This document shows positions 43,262 to 51,745 of a stretch of DNA of 64,000 nucleotides, piece by piece. Numbering within the stretch: the first letter of the stretch is position 1; every line of letters starts with the position of its first letter. Position numbers and translations under genes: made by a program. The notes beneath the pieces were generated by a model. That model saw nothing but the letters and a program-made list of their open reading frames with translations, ran no database searches and was not told the origin of the DNA. Source of the stretch: Terriglobia bacterium (GTDB lineage: Bacteria; Acidobacteriota; Terriglobia; Acidiferrales; UBA7541). The stretch is taken from NCBI GenBank assembly GCA_020073585.1, contig JAIQEV010000011.1, forward strand, positions 18,850 through 82,849. The letters are read 5' to 3'.

Positions 43262-44611
43262 ATGCAGATCACAGTGGAATCCAAGCTTCCCCGGCTGGTG
43301 ACGGCGCTGCCGGGACCCAATGCCAAGCGCGTCGTGGAATACGACGGCAAGTTCATGTCGCCTTCCTATACCCGCGAATACCAGTTGGTGGCCAAGCGCG
43401 GGCGCGGGGCCATCGTCGAGGACGTGGACGGCAATACCTTTCTCGATTTCGCGGCGGGTATCGCCGTGTGCGCCACCGGGCACTGCCACCCGAAAGTGGT
43501 GGACGCGATCCAGAAGCAGGCGGCCGAGCTGATTCACATGTCCGGCACGGACTTTTTCTATGAGAGCCTGCCGCAGCTGGCGGAGCGCCTGGTGAAGACC
43601 ATGCCCGGCGCGGAGGCGAAGCGCGTTTTCTTCGGCAATTCGGGCACGGAGGCGGTAGAGGGGGCCATCAAGCTGGCGCGCTACACGACCAAGCGGGACA
43701 AGATCATCGCGTTCTACGGCTGCTTCCATGGCCGCACGCTGGGCGCGCTGTCGCTGACGGCTTCGAAAGCGACGCAGCGCAAGGGCTTCGGCACGATGCT
43801 CGGGGGGATCGAGCACATTCCGTATCCGAACGCTTATCGCTGCGCGCAGGGCCACACTTCGGAGACTTGCGGCACGGAAATCATCGAGCAGCTCGAAAAC
43901 GATATCTTCAAGCGGCTGTTCGATCCCGCGGACGTCGCGGCGATCATCATCGAGCCGATCCAGGGTGAGGGCGGATACATCGCTGCCCCGTTGGCTTTCC
44001 TGCAGGAACTGCAGCGCATCTGCCGGAAGAACGGGATCATGCTGATCGCGGACGAAGTGCAGTCCGGGATCGGGCGCACGGGAAAATGGTGGGCTTACGA
44101 GCACGCCGGGATCGAGCCGGACATCATCACCACGGCCAAGGGCATCGCCAGCGGGATGCCGCTGGGGGCCTTCATCGCGCGGGAGAGCGTGATGAACTGG
44201 AAGGCGGGCTCGCACGGCACCACGTTCGGCGGCAATCCGGTGTGCATCGCGGCGGCGCTGGCCACGCTGGACCTGGTCGAAGGCGGGTACATGGAAAACG
44301 CCCGGCGCATGGGCGAGTACCTGTTCGGGAAGATGGCGGACTGGACCAAAAAGTTCAAGATCATCGGCGAGGTGCGCGGGCGCGGGCTGATGATCGGCGT
44401 GGAGATCGTGCGGGACCAGAAGACCAAGGAAAAGGCCGCGGATCTGCGCACGCAGATCGTGAACCTGGCCTTCCGCAAGGGACTGCTGATCCTCAGCGCC
44501 GGGGAGTGCACGTTCCGGCTCTCGCCGCCGCTGCTGATCGACGAGGAGCAGGCGGACTTCGCGGTGCGCACGCTCGAAGAGTGCTTCCGCGAGGTAGAGA
44601 AGAGCCTCTAA
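43262..44611 (+). CDS. Class III aminotransferase (acetylornithine/4-aminobutyrate type)
   Basis: A 449-residue PLP enzyme. It has DVDGNTFLDFAAGIAV near the N terminus, the phosphate-binding GNSGTEAVEGAIKLAR, and IIIEPIQGEGGYI. The PLP-contacting Asp is in LIADEVQSGIGRTG and the PLP lysine in TTAKGIASGMPLGAF. Members transfer the terminal amino group of ornithine, GABA or lysine derivatives to 2-oxoglutarate. The specific substrate is uncertain and no arginine or GABA genes are adjacent. The start at 43262 has AGAGGAGA before it. The 217-base gap from cysS has no supported gene. Confidence 0.9.
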   Translation: MQITVESKLPRLVTALPGPNAKRVVEYDGKFMSPSYTREYQLVAKRGRGAIVEDVDGNTFLDFAAGIAVCATGHCHPKVVDAIQKQAAELIHMSGTDFFYESLPQLAERLVKTMPGAEAKRVFFGNSGTEAVEGAIKLARYTTKRDKIIAFYGCFHGRTLGALSLTASKATQRKGFGTMLGGIEHIPYPNAYRCAQGHTSETCGTEIIEQLENDIFKRLFDPADVAAIIIEPIQGEGGYIAAPLAFLQELQRICRKNGIMLIADEVQSGIGRTGKWWAYEHAGIEPDIITTAKGIASGMPLGAFIARESVMNWKAGSHGTTFGGNPVCIAAALATLDLVEGGYMENARRMGEYLFGKMADWTKKFKIIGEVRGRGLMIGVEIVRDQKTKEKAADLRTQIVNLAFRKGLLILSAGECTFRLSPPLLIDEEQADFAVRTLEECFREVEKSL

Positions 44612-44646
44612 CGCAGAGACGCAGAGATCGCAGAGGAGAACAGAAG

Positions 44647-44698
44647 AATCCCGTGGTTGCCGGAGAAGAGCGCCGGCGGCCGCGGGATTTTTGTTTTT
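44647..44698 (+). terminator. Terminator, copy 1 of a repeated element
   Basis: AATCCCG(TGG) and TTGCCGG pair with CCGGCGG and CCGCGGGATT across an interior loop, followed by TTTTGTTTTT, 36 bases after the aminotransferase stop. A nearly identical element follows the MoaD gene at 47957-48007. Confidence 0.8.
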
Positions 44699-44785
44699 CC
44701 GCGGGCCGCCCTTCTGGAAAGTCCGGCGATTCCGCCGAGCGGGAGGCGTCGGCGTGGAACACCCTGCGAAGTTCTTTGCCCGGAG

Positions 44786-45223
44786 TCAGTCCGCCGTTGC
44801 GCGGATGGGCTTTCCGGCCCAGCGGCGGCGCACGGCAGCCAGAAATCGCTCTTTGTTTTTTTTCATTTGGCGGACGAGCGCCGGATTGCCGGTATCTTCG
44901 TGCGCGGCGGCCCAGAGGACCATTTCCGTGAGGACCGGGGCAAGATCGATGCCTTTCGGTGTGAGCGAATAAATCAGTTTGCGGCCGTCCGCGGGGTCGC
45001 GTTTCGTGGCAATGATTCCGTGAGCTTCCAGCTTGCGCAGGCGATCCGCCAGGATGTTCGTGGCGATGCCTTCGTAGGAGTGGAGGAATTCCTTGTAGGT
45101 GCGGAATCCCAGAAGCATCATGTCGCGGATGATCAGCAAAGACCAGCGATCGCCGAGCATCTCCACGGAAGCATTCAGCGGGCACCCGGAGCGGCGCTGG
45201 GGGCCGGGCTTCTTCTTGCGCAT
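44786..45223 (-). CDS. HxlR family transcriptional regulator
   Basis: A 145-residue winged-helix protein with the HxlR opening CPLNASVEMLGDRWSLLIIRDMMLLG, followed by TYKEFLHSYEGIATNILADRLRKLEAHGII and the wing KRDPADGRKLIYSLTPKG. The single N-terminal Cys is the typical redox- or aldehyde-sensing position in HxlR/HypR/YodB regulators. The start at 45223 is chosen for length; an in-frame extension to 45322 would run into the divergent dinB-type gene. Divergent orientation suggests control of the DinB-family gene. Confidence 0.9.
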   Translation of the reverse strand: MRKKKPGPQRRSGCPLNASVEMLGDRWSLLIIRDMMLLGFRTYKEFLHSYEGIATNILADRLRKLEAHGIIATKRDPADGRKLIYSLTPKGIDLAPVLTEMVLWAAAHEDTGNPALVRQMKKNKERFLAAVRRRWAGKPIRATAD

Positions 45224-45245
45224 GATTTCACGATAGCATATTTTA

Positions 45246-45262
45246 ACTTGCATTTCACAAGT
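45246..45262. promoter_or_regulatory. Inverted repeat, possible HxlR operator
   Basis: ACTTG-7 bases-CAAGT, perfect 5-bp arms, lies between the divergent HxlR (start 45223) and DinB-family (start 45316) genes and could serve both promoters. Confidence 0.4.
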
Positions 45263-45315
45263 AAGATGGGCACACTGGCGTGCGTTGTGCAAAGCATCTT
45301 CACTTGGGGGATTCC

Positions 45316-45810
45316 ATGCCAATTCATGAACTGCTCATCCGTGAATTTGACAACGAGATGGCCAATACCCGGAAAACGCTGGAGCGTGTTCCGGCAGAGA
45401 AGTGGGATTGGAAGCCGCACGAGAAATGCGGAACCTTGGGGTGGATGGCCGGGCACGTCGCGACCTTGCCGGGATTCACGACGGTGGTGCTGAAAACGCC
45501 GGAACTGGACATTGCGGGGATAACGATTCCCAAGGTCGAGAGACACGCGGACCTCCTGGACACCTTCGAGAGGTTTCGCCAGGAAGCGCGCGCGGCGCTG
45601 GCGGTGGTCAGCGATGAGCAGTTTCAGCAGAGTTGGGCGCTGAAGGAGAAGGGCCGGGTGATCTTTTCCATGCCGCGGTATGACGCCCTGCGGACCATGT
45701 GTTTCAATCACATTGTGCACCATCGCGCGCAGTTGACGATGTACCTGCGGCTCCTGGACGTTGCGGTGCCGGCGCTGTACGGGCCGTCGGCGGACGAGAA
45801 GACGTTCTAA
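45316..45810 (+). CDS. DinB family protein
   Basis: A 164-residue four-helix-bundle protein of the DinB/YfiT type. Metal-binding histidines are in the expected places: GWMAGHVATLPG (His after helix 2) and MCFNHIVHHRAQLTMYLRLL (His pair). Members bind zinc or nickel and include bacillithiol and mycothiol transferases, but most are uncharacterised. The start at 45316 gives the usual MPIHELLIREFDNEM. It is divergent from the HxlR regulator. Confidence 0.9.
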   Translation: MPIHELLIREFDNEMANTRKTLERVPAEKWDWKPHEKCGTLGWMAGHVATLPGFTTVVLKTPELDIAGITIPKVERHADLLDTFERFRQEARAALAVVSDEQFQQSWALKEKGRVIFSMPRYDALRTMCFNHIVHHRAQLTMYLRLLDVAVPALYGPSADEKTF

Positions 45811-45954
45811 CGGAAAGCCGGCGAAGGAACGGCTCCCTTCGTTGCAAGGCCCGCTGGGTCACGCGCTTCGCGGGCGCCATGATGGATATGCAAAGGATGC
45901 GTTTCGCGCCAGACGCGACGACGAGACGCGATGAAGGACTTTGGAGGAGGATTC

Positions 45955-46350
45955 ATGCAAGCGGGTACGCAGATGGCTCCCGTATCGAGGAAGAGGCTCT
46001 GGGCCGGACGCATCATTAGTGCGCTTCCTGTGCTGTTGATGGTCTTTGGCGGCGTGTTCGGAGTGCTTAAGCCGGCTGTTGCCGTGGCTGGAGTGGTGCA
46101 CTTCGGGTATCCGGAGAGGGTTGCCCTTCCAATCTGCATTGTCGAAATCGCTTGCGCGGTGGTCTACGCCATCCCGCGGACCTCCGTCCTTGGCGCGATC
46201 TTGCTGACCGGCTATCTGGGGGGCGCAACCGCTACGCACGTGCGCGTCGGCGAACCGTTTTACCTGCCGGTCATCATTGGTGTACTGGTCTGGGGAGGGC
46301 TGTACTTGCGCGATGAGCGGGTGCGCGCGCTAATTCCTCTGCGAGGCTAG
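45955..46350 (+). CDS. DoxX-like membrane protein
   Basis: A 131-residue protein with four hydrophobic helices and the DoxX-like features GRIISALPVLLMVFGGVFG, HFGYPERVALPICIVEIACAVVYAIPR and TSVLGAILLTGYLGGATATHVR. The family is linked to thiosulfate or redox chemistry in a few cases, but most members are unassigned. GGAGGAGG stands before the ATG at 45955. It is unlinked by overlap to its neighbours. Confidence 0.85.
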   Translation: MQAGTQMAPVSRKRLWAGRIISALPVLLMVFGGVFGVLKPAVAVAGVVHFGYPERVALPICIVEIACAVVYAIPRTSVLGAILLTGYLGGATATHVRVGEPFYLPVIIGVLVWGGLYLRDERVRALIPLRG

Positions 46351-46437
46351 GCTCCGCAGCAGTTGGAGCACGATCGGCGGTTCCGGATGCAGAGCTACTT
46401 GGTGAAGAGATACGCAAAGATAAGGAAGGAGTAGGGG

Positions 46438-47625
46438 ATGAGCACTGTAAGGGTACTGGTGGGCACGCGGAAGGGCGCGTTCGTCCTGACAGCGGACGGC
46501 AAACGCGAAAAGTGGGACATCAGCGGCCCGCACTTTGCGGGCTGGGAGATTTACCATCTGAAGGGTTCATCTGTGAACCCCAATCGATTGTATGCGTCGC
46601 AGTGCAGCGGGTGGTTCGGGCAGATTATTCAGCGCTCCGATGACGGCGGCAAAACTTGGATACAGCCAGGGACACCGCCGGGCGAATCGACCACAGCGCC
46701 GGGGGGGATGCCCAAGGGCGAGAGCAACAAGTTCGTATACGACACTTCCTCGGGGACCGGGAAACCTCTCACCACTCATCAGTGGTACGACGGAACCCAA
46801 CACGCGTGGGAGTTCAAGCGCGTCTGGCACCTCGAACCGTCGCTCAGCGATCCGGACACGGTGTATGCCGGCGTAGAAGATGCCGCGTTGTTCCGCTCGA
46901 TCGATGGAGGGCAGAACTGGCAAGAACTCGCCGGGCTGCGCGGCCATGGCACGGGACCGAAATGGCAGCCGGGCGCGGGGGGGATGTGCCTGCACACCGT
47001 CATTCTAGATCCGAGCAATCCCCAGCGCATTTACATTGCCATCTCGGCGGCGGGTGCGTTCCGTACTGACGACGGCGGCAAGACCTGGCAGCCCATCAAC
47101 AAGGGGCTGTATTCCCAATACATTCCCAATCCGACGGCGGAAGTGGGGCATTGCGTTCACCACGTCGCGATGCATCGGTCGCGGCCGAACGTTCTCTTCA
47201 TGCAGAAGCACTGGGACGTCATGCGCAGCGACAATGCCGGGGAGTCGTGGCAGGAGGTCAGCGGGAACCTGCCGACGGACTTCGGATTCGTGATCGACGT
47301 GCACGCGCACGAGCCGGAGACCATCTACGTGGTCCCGATCAAGAGCGACTCGGAGCACTTTCCGCCCGATGGGAAGCTGCGCGTGTACCGCAGCCGCACG
47401 GGCGGAAACGAGTGGGAGGAACTCGGGAAAGGTCTTCCGTCACGCGACTGCTACGTCAACGTGTTGCGCGACGCGATGGCCGTGGACGCGCTGGATAAAT
47501 GCGGCGTGTATTTCGGCACCACCGGCGGGCAGGTGTACGCGTCGGCCGACGCCGGAGACAGCTGGGCGCCCATCGTCCGAGATCTTCCGGCCGTGCTTTC
47601 CGTCGAGGTCCAGACGCTGCCGTGA
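46438..47625 (+). CDS. BNR/Asp-box repeat beta-propeller protein
   Basis: A 395-residue protein with at least five Asp-box motifs ([40 protein letters not shown]), which mark the turns of a six- or seven-bladed propeller as in sialidases. The sialidase catalytic arginine/tyrosine pattern is not obvious, so a glycosidase role is not claimed. There is no signal peptide, so it may be cytoplasmic. Its last codons overlap the start of the MoaD-type gene, implying translational coupling and a functional link. Confidence 0.87.
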   Translation: MSTVRVLVGTRKGAFVLTADGKREKWDISGPHFAGWEIYHLKGSSVNPNRLYASQCSGWFGQIIQRSDDGGKTWIQPGTPPGESTTAPGGMPKGESNKFVYDTSSGTGKPLTTHQWYDGTQHAWEFKRVWHLEPSLSDPDTVYAGVEDAALFRSIDGGQNWQELAGLRGHGTGPKWQPGAGGMCLHTVILDPSNPQRIYIAISAAGAFRTDDGGKTWQPINKGLYSQYIPNPTAEVGHCVHHVAMHRSRPNVLFMQKHWDVMRSDNAGESWQEVSGNLPTDFGFVIDVHAHEPETIYVVPIKSDSEHFPPDGKLRVYRSRTGGNEWEELGKGLPSRDCYVNVLRDAMAVDALDKCGVYFGTTGGQVYASADAGDSWAPIVRDLPAVLSVEVQTLP

Positions 47626-47918
47626 TCCGCGTCGTACTCCCGGCACATCTGCGAGCGCTGGCGCGGGTGCGCGGCGAAGTGGAGCTGGAGGTCGCGGGAC
47701 CGGCCACACAGCGCGCGGTCCTCGACGCGCTGGAAGCCCGTTATCCGATGCTGCGCGGCACGATCCGCGAACACGTCACGCAACAGCGCCGGCCGTTCTT
47801 GCGGTTCTTCGCCTGCGAGGAGGACCTCTCCCACGAGCCGCCGGACGCCCCGCTGCCCGACGCGGTGGCGTCGGGGGCGGAGCCCCTGCTCATCATTGGG
47901 GCCATTGCCGGGGGCTAG
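47622..47918 (+). CDS. MoaD/ThiS family sulfur-carrier-like protein
   Basis: A 98-residue beta-grasp protein that ends in GAIAGG, the Gly-Gly tail used for adenylation and thiocarboxylation in MoaD and ThiS. The body ([43 protein letters not shown]) fits the MoaD pattern. The GTG start at 47622 overlaps the BNR gene stop. No MoaE, MoeB or thiG partner is near. The pairing with a BNR propeller recurs in other genomes as far as I recall, but the pathway is not known. Confidence 0.85.
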   Translation: MIRVVLPAHLRALARVRGEVELEVAGPATQRAVLDALEARYPMLRGTIREHVTQQRRPFLRFFACEEDLSHEPPDAPLPDAVASGAEPLLIIGAIAGG

Positions 47919-47956
47919 GGGCCAGGACTCGTTCGGGGCGCAGTGGAAGAAAAGGC

Positions 47957-48007
47957 GATCCCGTGGTTGCCGGAGAAAGAGTGAAGGCGGCCACGGGATT
48001 TTTGTTT
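47957..48007 (+). terminator. Terminator, copy 2 of a repeated element
   Basis: GATCCCGTGGTTGCCGG and GGCGGCCACGGGATT pair around an AG-rich loop, followed by TTTTGTTTA, 38 bases after the MoaD-type gene. It matches the element at 44647-44698 in stem, loop position and T-run. Confidence 0.82.
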
Positions 48008-48036
48008 ATACTCGGGCGGAAAAGCGGGTGTAGGAC

Positions 48037-48510
48037 ATGCCTCTGTTTTCGCGAGCGATGTTTTTTGCCGTGCACTGGGCGGCGCGCAAGGGATTGCGCG
48101 AAGAGGCCGCGGGGGGCGGCGGCGACAAGAAAGAACAGGCGCGGCAGACGGGAATCCGCGGGGAAACGTATGCCTACTGGTATTTGCGACGCCACGGGTA
48201 CGTCTTTGTGGCGCGCAACTACCAGCCGCCGGGGGTGAAGGGCGAAATCGACCTGATCGGGTACGACGGAGCGGCGCTGGCCTTCGTGGAAGTGCGCACG
48301 CGCACGGTGCGCGCGGGGCAGGCGGGGCTGCCGGAGATGAGCGTGACGCGGGAGAAGCGCCGGCACCTGGTGCGCACGGCGCAGCTCTTTCTGGCGGCGC
48401 GCCGCGTGGCGGAGACCGCGGTGCGCTTTGACGTTTTGGCCATCGAGAACCATCCCGGGCGCGCGCCGGTGGTGCGTCTGCACAAGGACGCCTTCCCCGC
48501 GCACTGCTAG
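48037..48510 (+). CDS. YraN/UPF0102 family putative endonuclease
   Basis: A 157-residue protein with an N-terminal helical extension of about 35 residues, then GIRGETYAYWYLRRHGYVFVARNY and the nuclease-like motif GEIDLIGYDGAALAFVEVRTR. The Glu, Asp and E-V-R pattern matches the Holliday-junction-resolvase-like fold. The family may take part in DNA repair or cell division. It sits between a terminator and galT. Confidence 0.87.
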   Translation: MPLFSRAMFFAVHWAARKGLREEAAGGGGDKKEQARQTGIRGETYAYWYLRRHGYVFVARNYQPPGVKGEIDLIGYDGAALAFVEVRTRTVRAGQAGLPEMSVTREKRRHLVRTAQLFLAARRVAETAVRFDVLAIENHPGRAPVVRLHKDAFPAHC

Positions 48511-48735
48511 CGCTGCAGGGGGAGGGTAGTGGCCGCGGGAGCAGGGAATCCCCCCAGAAAGAGGCCGCGTGGATGCAACTTCCCGGGAATTGCGCCGAAA
48601 TGCAAGCAGGGGGGCGGAGTGGTGCAGGGGTGCCCGGGGGAGCGGGGTCCAAATTCGCCCGGGAAGGGGTACAATTCAGGAATACGGGGCGCCCTGGCCA
48701 AGGCCCCTGGACGGCTGGCGCTCGAGGAGGATGGA

Positions 48736-49758
48736 TTGCCTGAGCTGAGAAAAGATCCGATCACGGGGAGATGGGTGATCATTTCCACGGATCGGGGAAA
48801 ACGCCCCACGAACTTCGTGCGGGAGAGCGTGGTGGCCCACGGCAAGGGGAGCTGTCCGTTCTGCTACGGAAGCGAAGGCAAGACCCCGCCGGAATTGCTG
48901 GTGTATGGGCGCAACGGCGGCGGGGCCAATACGCCGGGCTGGACGATCCGCGTGGTGCCCAACAAGTTTCCCGCGCTGGGCATCGAAGGGGACCTGGATA
49001 AAGAGGGCGAAGGATTGTTCGACAAGATGAACGGGATCGGGGCGCACGAAGTGATCGTGGAATCGCCGGAACACAGCGCCTCGCTGGCGACGCTGCCGGA
49101 GCGCACCGTCGAAGACGTGTTCTGGGCGTACCGCGACCGCATGCTGGACCTCAAGAACGACCGGCGCTTCCGCTACGTGCTGATCTTCAAGAACCACGGA
49201 GAAGCGGCAGGGGCCATGCAGGAACACCCGCACTCGCAACTGATCGCGCTGCCCATCGTGCCCAAGCAGGTGCGCGAGGAAGTAGACAGCTGCTGGCACT
49301 ACTATCACGAGAAAGAGCGCTGCATCTTCTGCGACATCATTCGCCAGGAGCAGGATACCGGGGTGCGGGTGATCAGCGAGAACGAGCATTTCATTACCTT
49401 GTCTCCCTACGCGCCGCGTTTCCCTTTCGAGGTGTGGATTCTGCCGCGGGTGCACGGGTCGTCGTTCGAAAACAACCAGAGCTCGATGTATTCGGCGCTG
49501 GCGCGCATGACCAAAGACACGCTGATGCGCTTGGACGCGGTGTTGGACCGTCCGGCGTACAACCTGATGGTGCACACCTCGCCGATCGGCGAAGAGATCA
49601 ACGACCACTACCACTGGCACATCGAGATCATCCCCAAGCTGACCAAGATCGCGGGCTTCGAGTGGGGCACGGGCTTCTACATCAATCCCACGCCGCCCGA
49701 GGAAGCGGCGCGCTTCCTGCGCGAAGCGCAGGTGGGCGCAACCGCGGAAGCGGAATAG
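48736..49758 (+). CDS. galT: Galactose-1-phosphate uridylyltransferase
   Basis: A 340-residue Leloir-pathway enzyme that exchanges UMP between UDP-glucose and galactose-1-phosphate. It has the N-terminal LRKDPITGRWVIIS, zinc cysteines in SCPFCYGSE, and the nucleophilic His in EHPHSQLIALP. The second domain has another CIFCD pair and the HWHIEIIPKL segment. The start is a TTG at 48736 with GAGGAGGA upstream. The frame is open further upstream but reads as low-complexity, non-homologous sequence. Galactose genes are not linked; related enzymes can act as ADP-glucose phosphorylases, so the substrate is not certain. Confidence 0.88.
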   Translation: MPELRKDPITGRWVIISTDRGKRPTNFVRESVVAHGKGSCPFCYGSEGKTPPELLVYGRNGGGANTPGWTIRVVPNKFPALGIEGDLDKEGEGLFDKMNGIGAHEVIVESPEHSASLATLPERTVEDVFWAYRDRMLDLKNDRRFRYVLIFKNHGEAAGAMQEHPHSQLIALPIVPKQVREEVDSCWHYYHEKERCIFCDIIRQEQDTGVRVISENEHFITLSPYAPRFPFEVWILPRVHGSSFENNQSSMYSALARMTKDTLMRLDAVLDRPAYNLMVHTSPIGEEINDHYHWHIEIIPKLTKIAGFEWGTGFYINPTPPEEAARFLREAQVGATAEAE

Positions 49759-49846
49759 GGCGGCGCGCTGCGGTAAAGGGAGTGCGCCAGCGTGCGTTCC
49801 GGCACTTCCGTGGGCGACTGTTTGCAGCGGCAAGGGCTCCGCGGCC

Positions 49847-49875
49847 CTGACAGGTACGGCAGATTTCGCTATACT
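49847..49875 (+). promoter_or_regulatory. Promoter of tRNA-Cys
   Basis: CTGACA (49847-49852), a 17-base spacer, and TATACT (49870-49875), 10 bases before the mature tRNA 5' end. Confidence 0.7.
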
Positions 49876-49885
49876 AAGAAGGTTT

Positions 49886-49962
49886 GGCGCGGTACCCAAG
49901 TGGCCCAAGGGAGAGGTCTGCAAAACCTCCATTCGTGGGTTCGAATCCCACCCGCGCCTCCA
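49886..49962 (+). tRNA. tRNA-Cys (anticodon GCA), CCA encoded
   Basis: A complete cloverleaf: 7-bp acceptor stem GGCGCGG/CCGCGCC, 3-bp D stem, anticodon stem GAGGT/ACCTC with loop CTGCAAA (anticodon GCA), 5-base variable loop, and T arm GTGGG-TTCGAAT-CCCAC. The discriminator base is U, the main identity element of tRNA-Cys, and CCA is encoded at 49960-49962. The 3' end (49925-49961) is repeated at 63253-63289, so this gene is the attachment site of the island to its right. Confidence 0.95.
49925..49961 (+). repeat. attL: tRNA-Cys 3' end
   Basis: A 37-base stretch from the anticodon stem to the CC of CCA. It is identical to 63253-63289 except for one C/T change in the acceptor stem. It marks the left boundary of an island of about 13.3 kb. 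Confidence 0.85.
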
Positions 49963-49997
49963 ACATTTTCAATCACTTACACCCGGCCATCCCTTTT

Positions 49998-50128
49998 CTG
50001 CTAACAAAGCTGCTAACAAGACGATGCCACTCAGGCCTATTTCAACGGCAAGAACCGGCGGAATCGCACGAGAATATCGACTACTTACGGTTTGAAGCAG
50101 TTTTGCAAGACCTCCATTCGTGGGTTCA
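49998..50128 (+). repeat. Left copy of island arm repeat with degenerate tRNA fragment
   Basis: It begins with a tandem CTGCTAACAA-AG-CTGCTAACAA pair and runs through CAGGCCTATTTCAACGG. It ends with ACCTCCATTCGTGGGTTC, the anticodon-to-T-arm part of tRNA-Cys, where similarity stops. It is clearly homologous to 63142-63289 over its whole length. The paired CTGCTAACAA units look like arm-type binding sites of a tyrosine recombinase. Between this repeat and the decarboxylase start (50129-50322) nothing else is recognised. Confidence 0.75.
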
Positions 50129-50322
50129 CCTCCATGCCTTCGGTGTAGCCGAAGGCGCGGAGTTTGTCGAGTTGGTGTTCTCGGCGCATGGAGATTGTTG
50201 GGGTACCATGGACGAGCTTTACTCTCGGCGATTTGCCGCCGCTGTCCGGGGCTCTCCTCGACTGTTCGGCATTCGCCTTGAAGACCGAGTTGCCAATATC
50301 CAAATTGTGCGAGGAGCCGAGA

Positions 50323-51690
50323 ATGGAGAGACTATTTTCGGAGGCAGCGGAACGAGGGTCTCGCTACCTCACAGAAGCGGCCCGCAGGCGGGTCGCGCCG
50401 CGTCCAGAAGATGTCGCAAAACTCGAGGACCTGGGCGGACCTCTTCCCCAGAACCCCTCGGATCCTACGGCCGTGATCGCCATGCTCGACGATTTAGGTT
50501 CGCGGGCGACGATGGCTTCTACCTCCGGCCGCTACTTCGGATTTGTCACGGGGGGCGCACTGCCGGTAACACTGGCGGCGAACTGGCTAGCCGGCGCCTG
50601 GGATCAAAATGCCGGTCTCCACGCCACTTCTCCCCTCGGCGCGAAGATCGAGGAAATCGCCGCGCAATGGCTTTGCGAGATTTTTGGACTGCCCGACACT
50701 TGCGGTGTTGGATTCACGACCGGAGCCACGATGGCGAACTTCACGTGTCTCGCCGCGGCCCGGCACGCACTGCTCAAGCGCGCCGGCTGGAATGTCGAGG
50801 ACGACGGCCTGTTCGGCGCGCCTCCCTTGACGGTGGTCGTGGGGGCTGAAGTTCATGTTTCCCTGCTGAAAGCTCTATCCATGTTGGGTCTCGGCCGGGC
50901 GCGAGTGATTACCGTGCCCGCGGACGAACAAGGCCGAATGAAGCCGGCACACCTTCCCGCGTTAAATGAGCGCACGATCGTTTGTATGCAGGCGGGCAAC
51001 GTCAATACGGGCGCCTTCGATCCCGCGGCAGAGATTTGTGCCCGCGCTCAGCAAGCGGGCGCATGGGTACATGTTGACGGCGCTTTTGGCCTGTGGGCGG
51101 CGGCCGCACCCCATCGCTCGTACCTGCTGAAAGGCATTTGCGAAGCGGATTCCTGGGGAACGGATTGTCACAAATGGCTGAATGTGCCGTACGACTGCGG
51201 TGTCGCCTTCGTTCGCGATGCACAGTCTCTTCGTGATGCGATGATCATCAGTGCGGCGTATCTGCACACGGGAAACAAGCGCGAACCGGCGCATTACTCT
51301 CCGGAGGCGTCGCGGCGTGCGCGCGGTGTGGAAGTCTGGGCAGCGATACGGTCGCTGGGACGGAGTGGTTTGGCGGAGCTTATCGAGCGAAACTGCCAGC
51401 TGGCGAAGCGTTTCGCCCAGGGCTTGCGTCAATCCGGCTTTAACGTGCTGAATGATGTGGTGCTCAATCAGGTCCTGGTCTCCTTCGGCAGTCCGGAAAC
51501 GACCCGGCGTGTGATCGCCGACGTGCAGAGTGAAGGGACTTGCTGGTGCGGAGGTACGGAATGGCACGGACATACGGCAATGCGCATCAGTGTCTCCTGC
51601 TGGGCGACCACGGAAGAGGACGTCGAAGCGAGTTTGGCGGCGATCGTGCGAATCGCCAGGCGAGTGAGTATTTCGCAAAGCCCCGGCTGA
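50323..51690 (+). CDS. PLP-dependent group II decarboxylase (DDC/GAD-like)
   Basis: A 455-residue PLP enzyme of the aromatic-amino-acid/glutamate decarboxylase group. It has GRYFGFVTGGALP, the substrate-loop region FTTGATMANFTCLAAARHALL, the PLP-contacting Asp in WVHVDGAFGLWAAAAP, and the PLP lysine in GTDCHKWLNVPYDCG. The C-terminal domain is complete. It should release CO2 from an amino acid, or use an equivalent external aldimine; the substrate is unknown. The start at 50323 has GAGGAG upstream; a longer frame to 50164 runs into non-homologous sequence. It is the first gene of the tRNA-Cys island and converges on the GntR gene. Confidence 0.88.
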   Translation: MERLFSEAAERGSRYLTEAARRRVAPRPEDVAKLEDLGGPLPQNPSDPTAVIAMLDDLGSRATMASTSGRYFGFVTGGALPVTLAANWLAGAWDQNAGLHATSPLGAKIEEIAAQWLCEIFGLPDTCGVGFTTGATMANFTCLAAARHALLKRAGWNVEDDGLFGAPPLTVVVGAEVHVSLLKALSMLGLGRARVITVPADEQGRMKPAHLPALNERTIVCMQAGNVNTGAFDPAAEICARAQQAGAWVHVDGAFGLWAAAAPHRSYLLKGICEADSWGTDCHKWLNVPYDCGVAFVRDAQSLRDAMIISAAYLHTGNKREPAHYSPEASRRARGVEVWAAIRSLGRSGLAELIERNCQLAKRFAQGLRQSGFNVLNDVVLNQVLVSFGSPETTRRVIADVQSEGTCWCGGTEWHGHTAMRISVSCWATTEEDVEASLAAIVRIARRVSISQSPG

Positions 51691-51745
51691 TAGATTGCGC
51701 AAGAAAGATCAGAGAGCGAGGGTATGGGAAGACTTGGTTCTAACC

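Noticed and set aside
49886..49962. Selenocysteine tRNA as support for the TGA reading
   Set aside because: The only tRNA in the window has anticodon GCA and a normal short variable loop, so it is tRNA-Cys; no selC-like gene was seen here.
50164..50322. N-terminal extension of the decarboxylase
   Set aside because: The extra residues resemble no decarboxylase. A good ribosome-binding site stands before the ATG at 50323.
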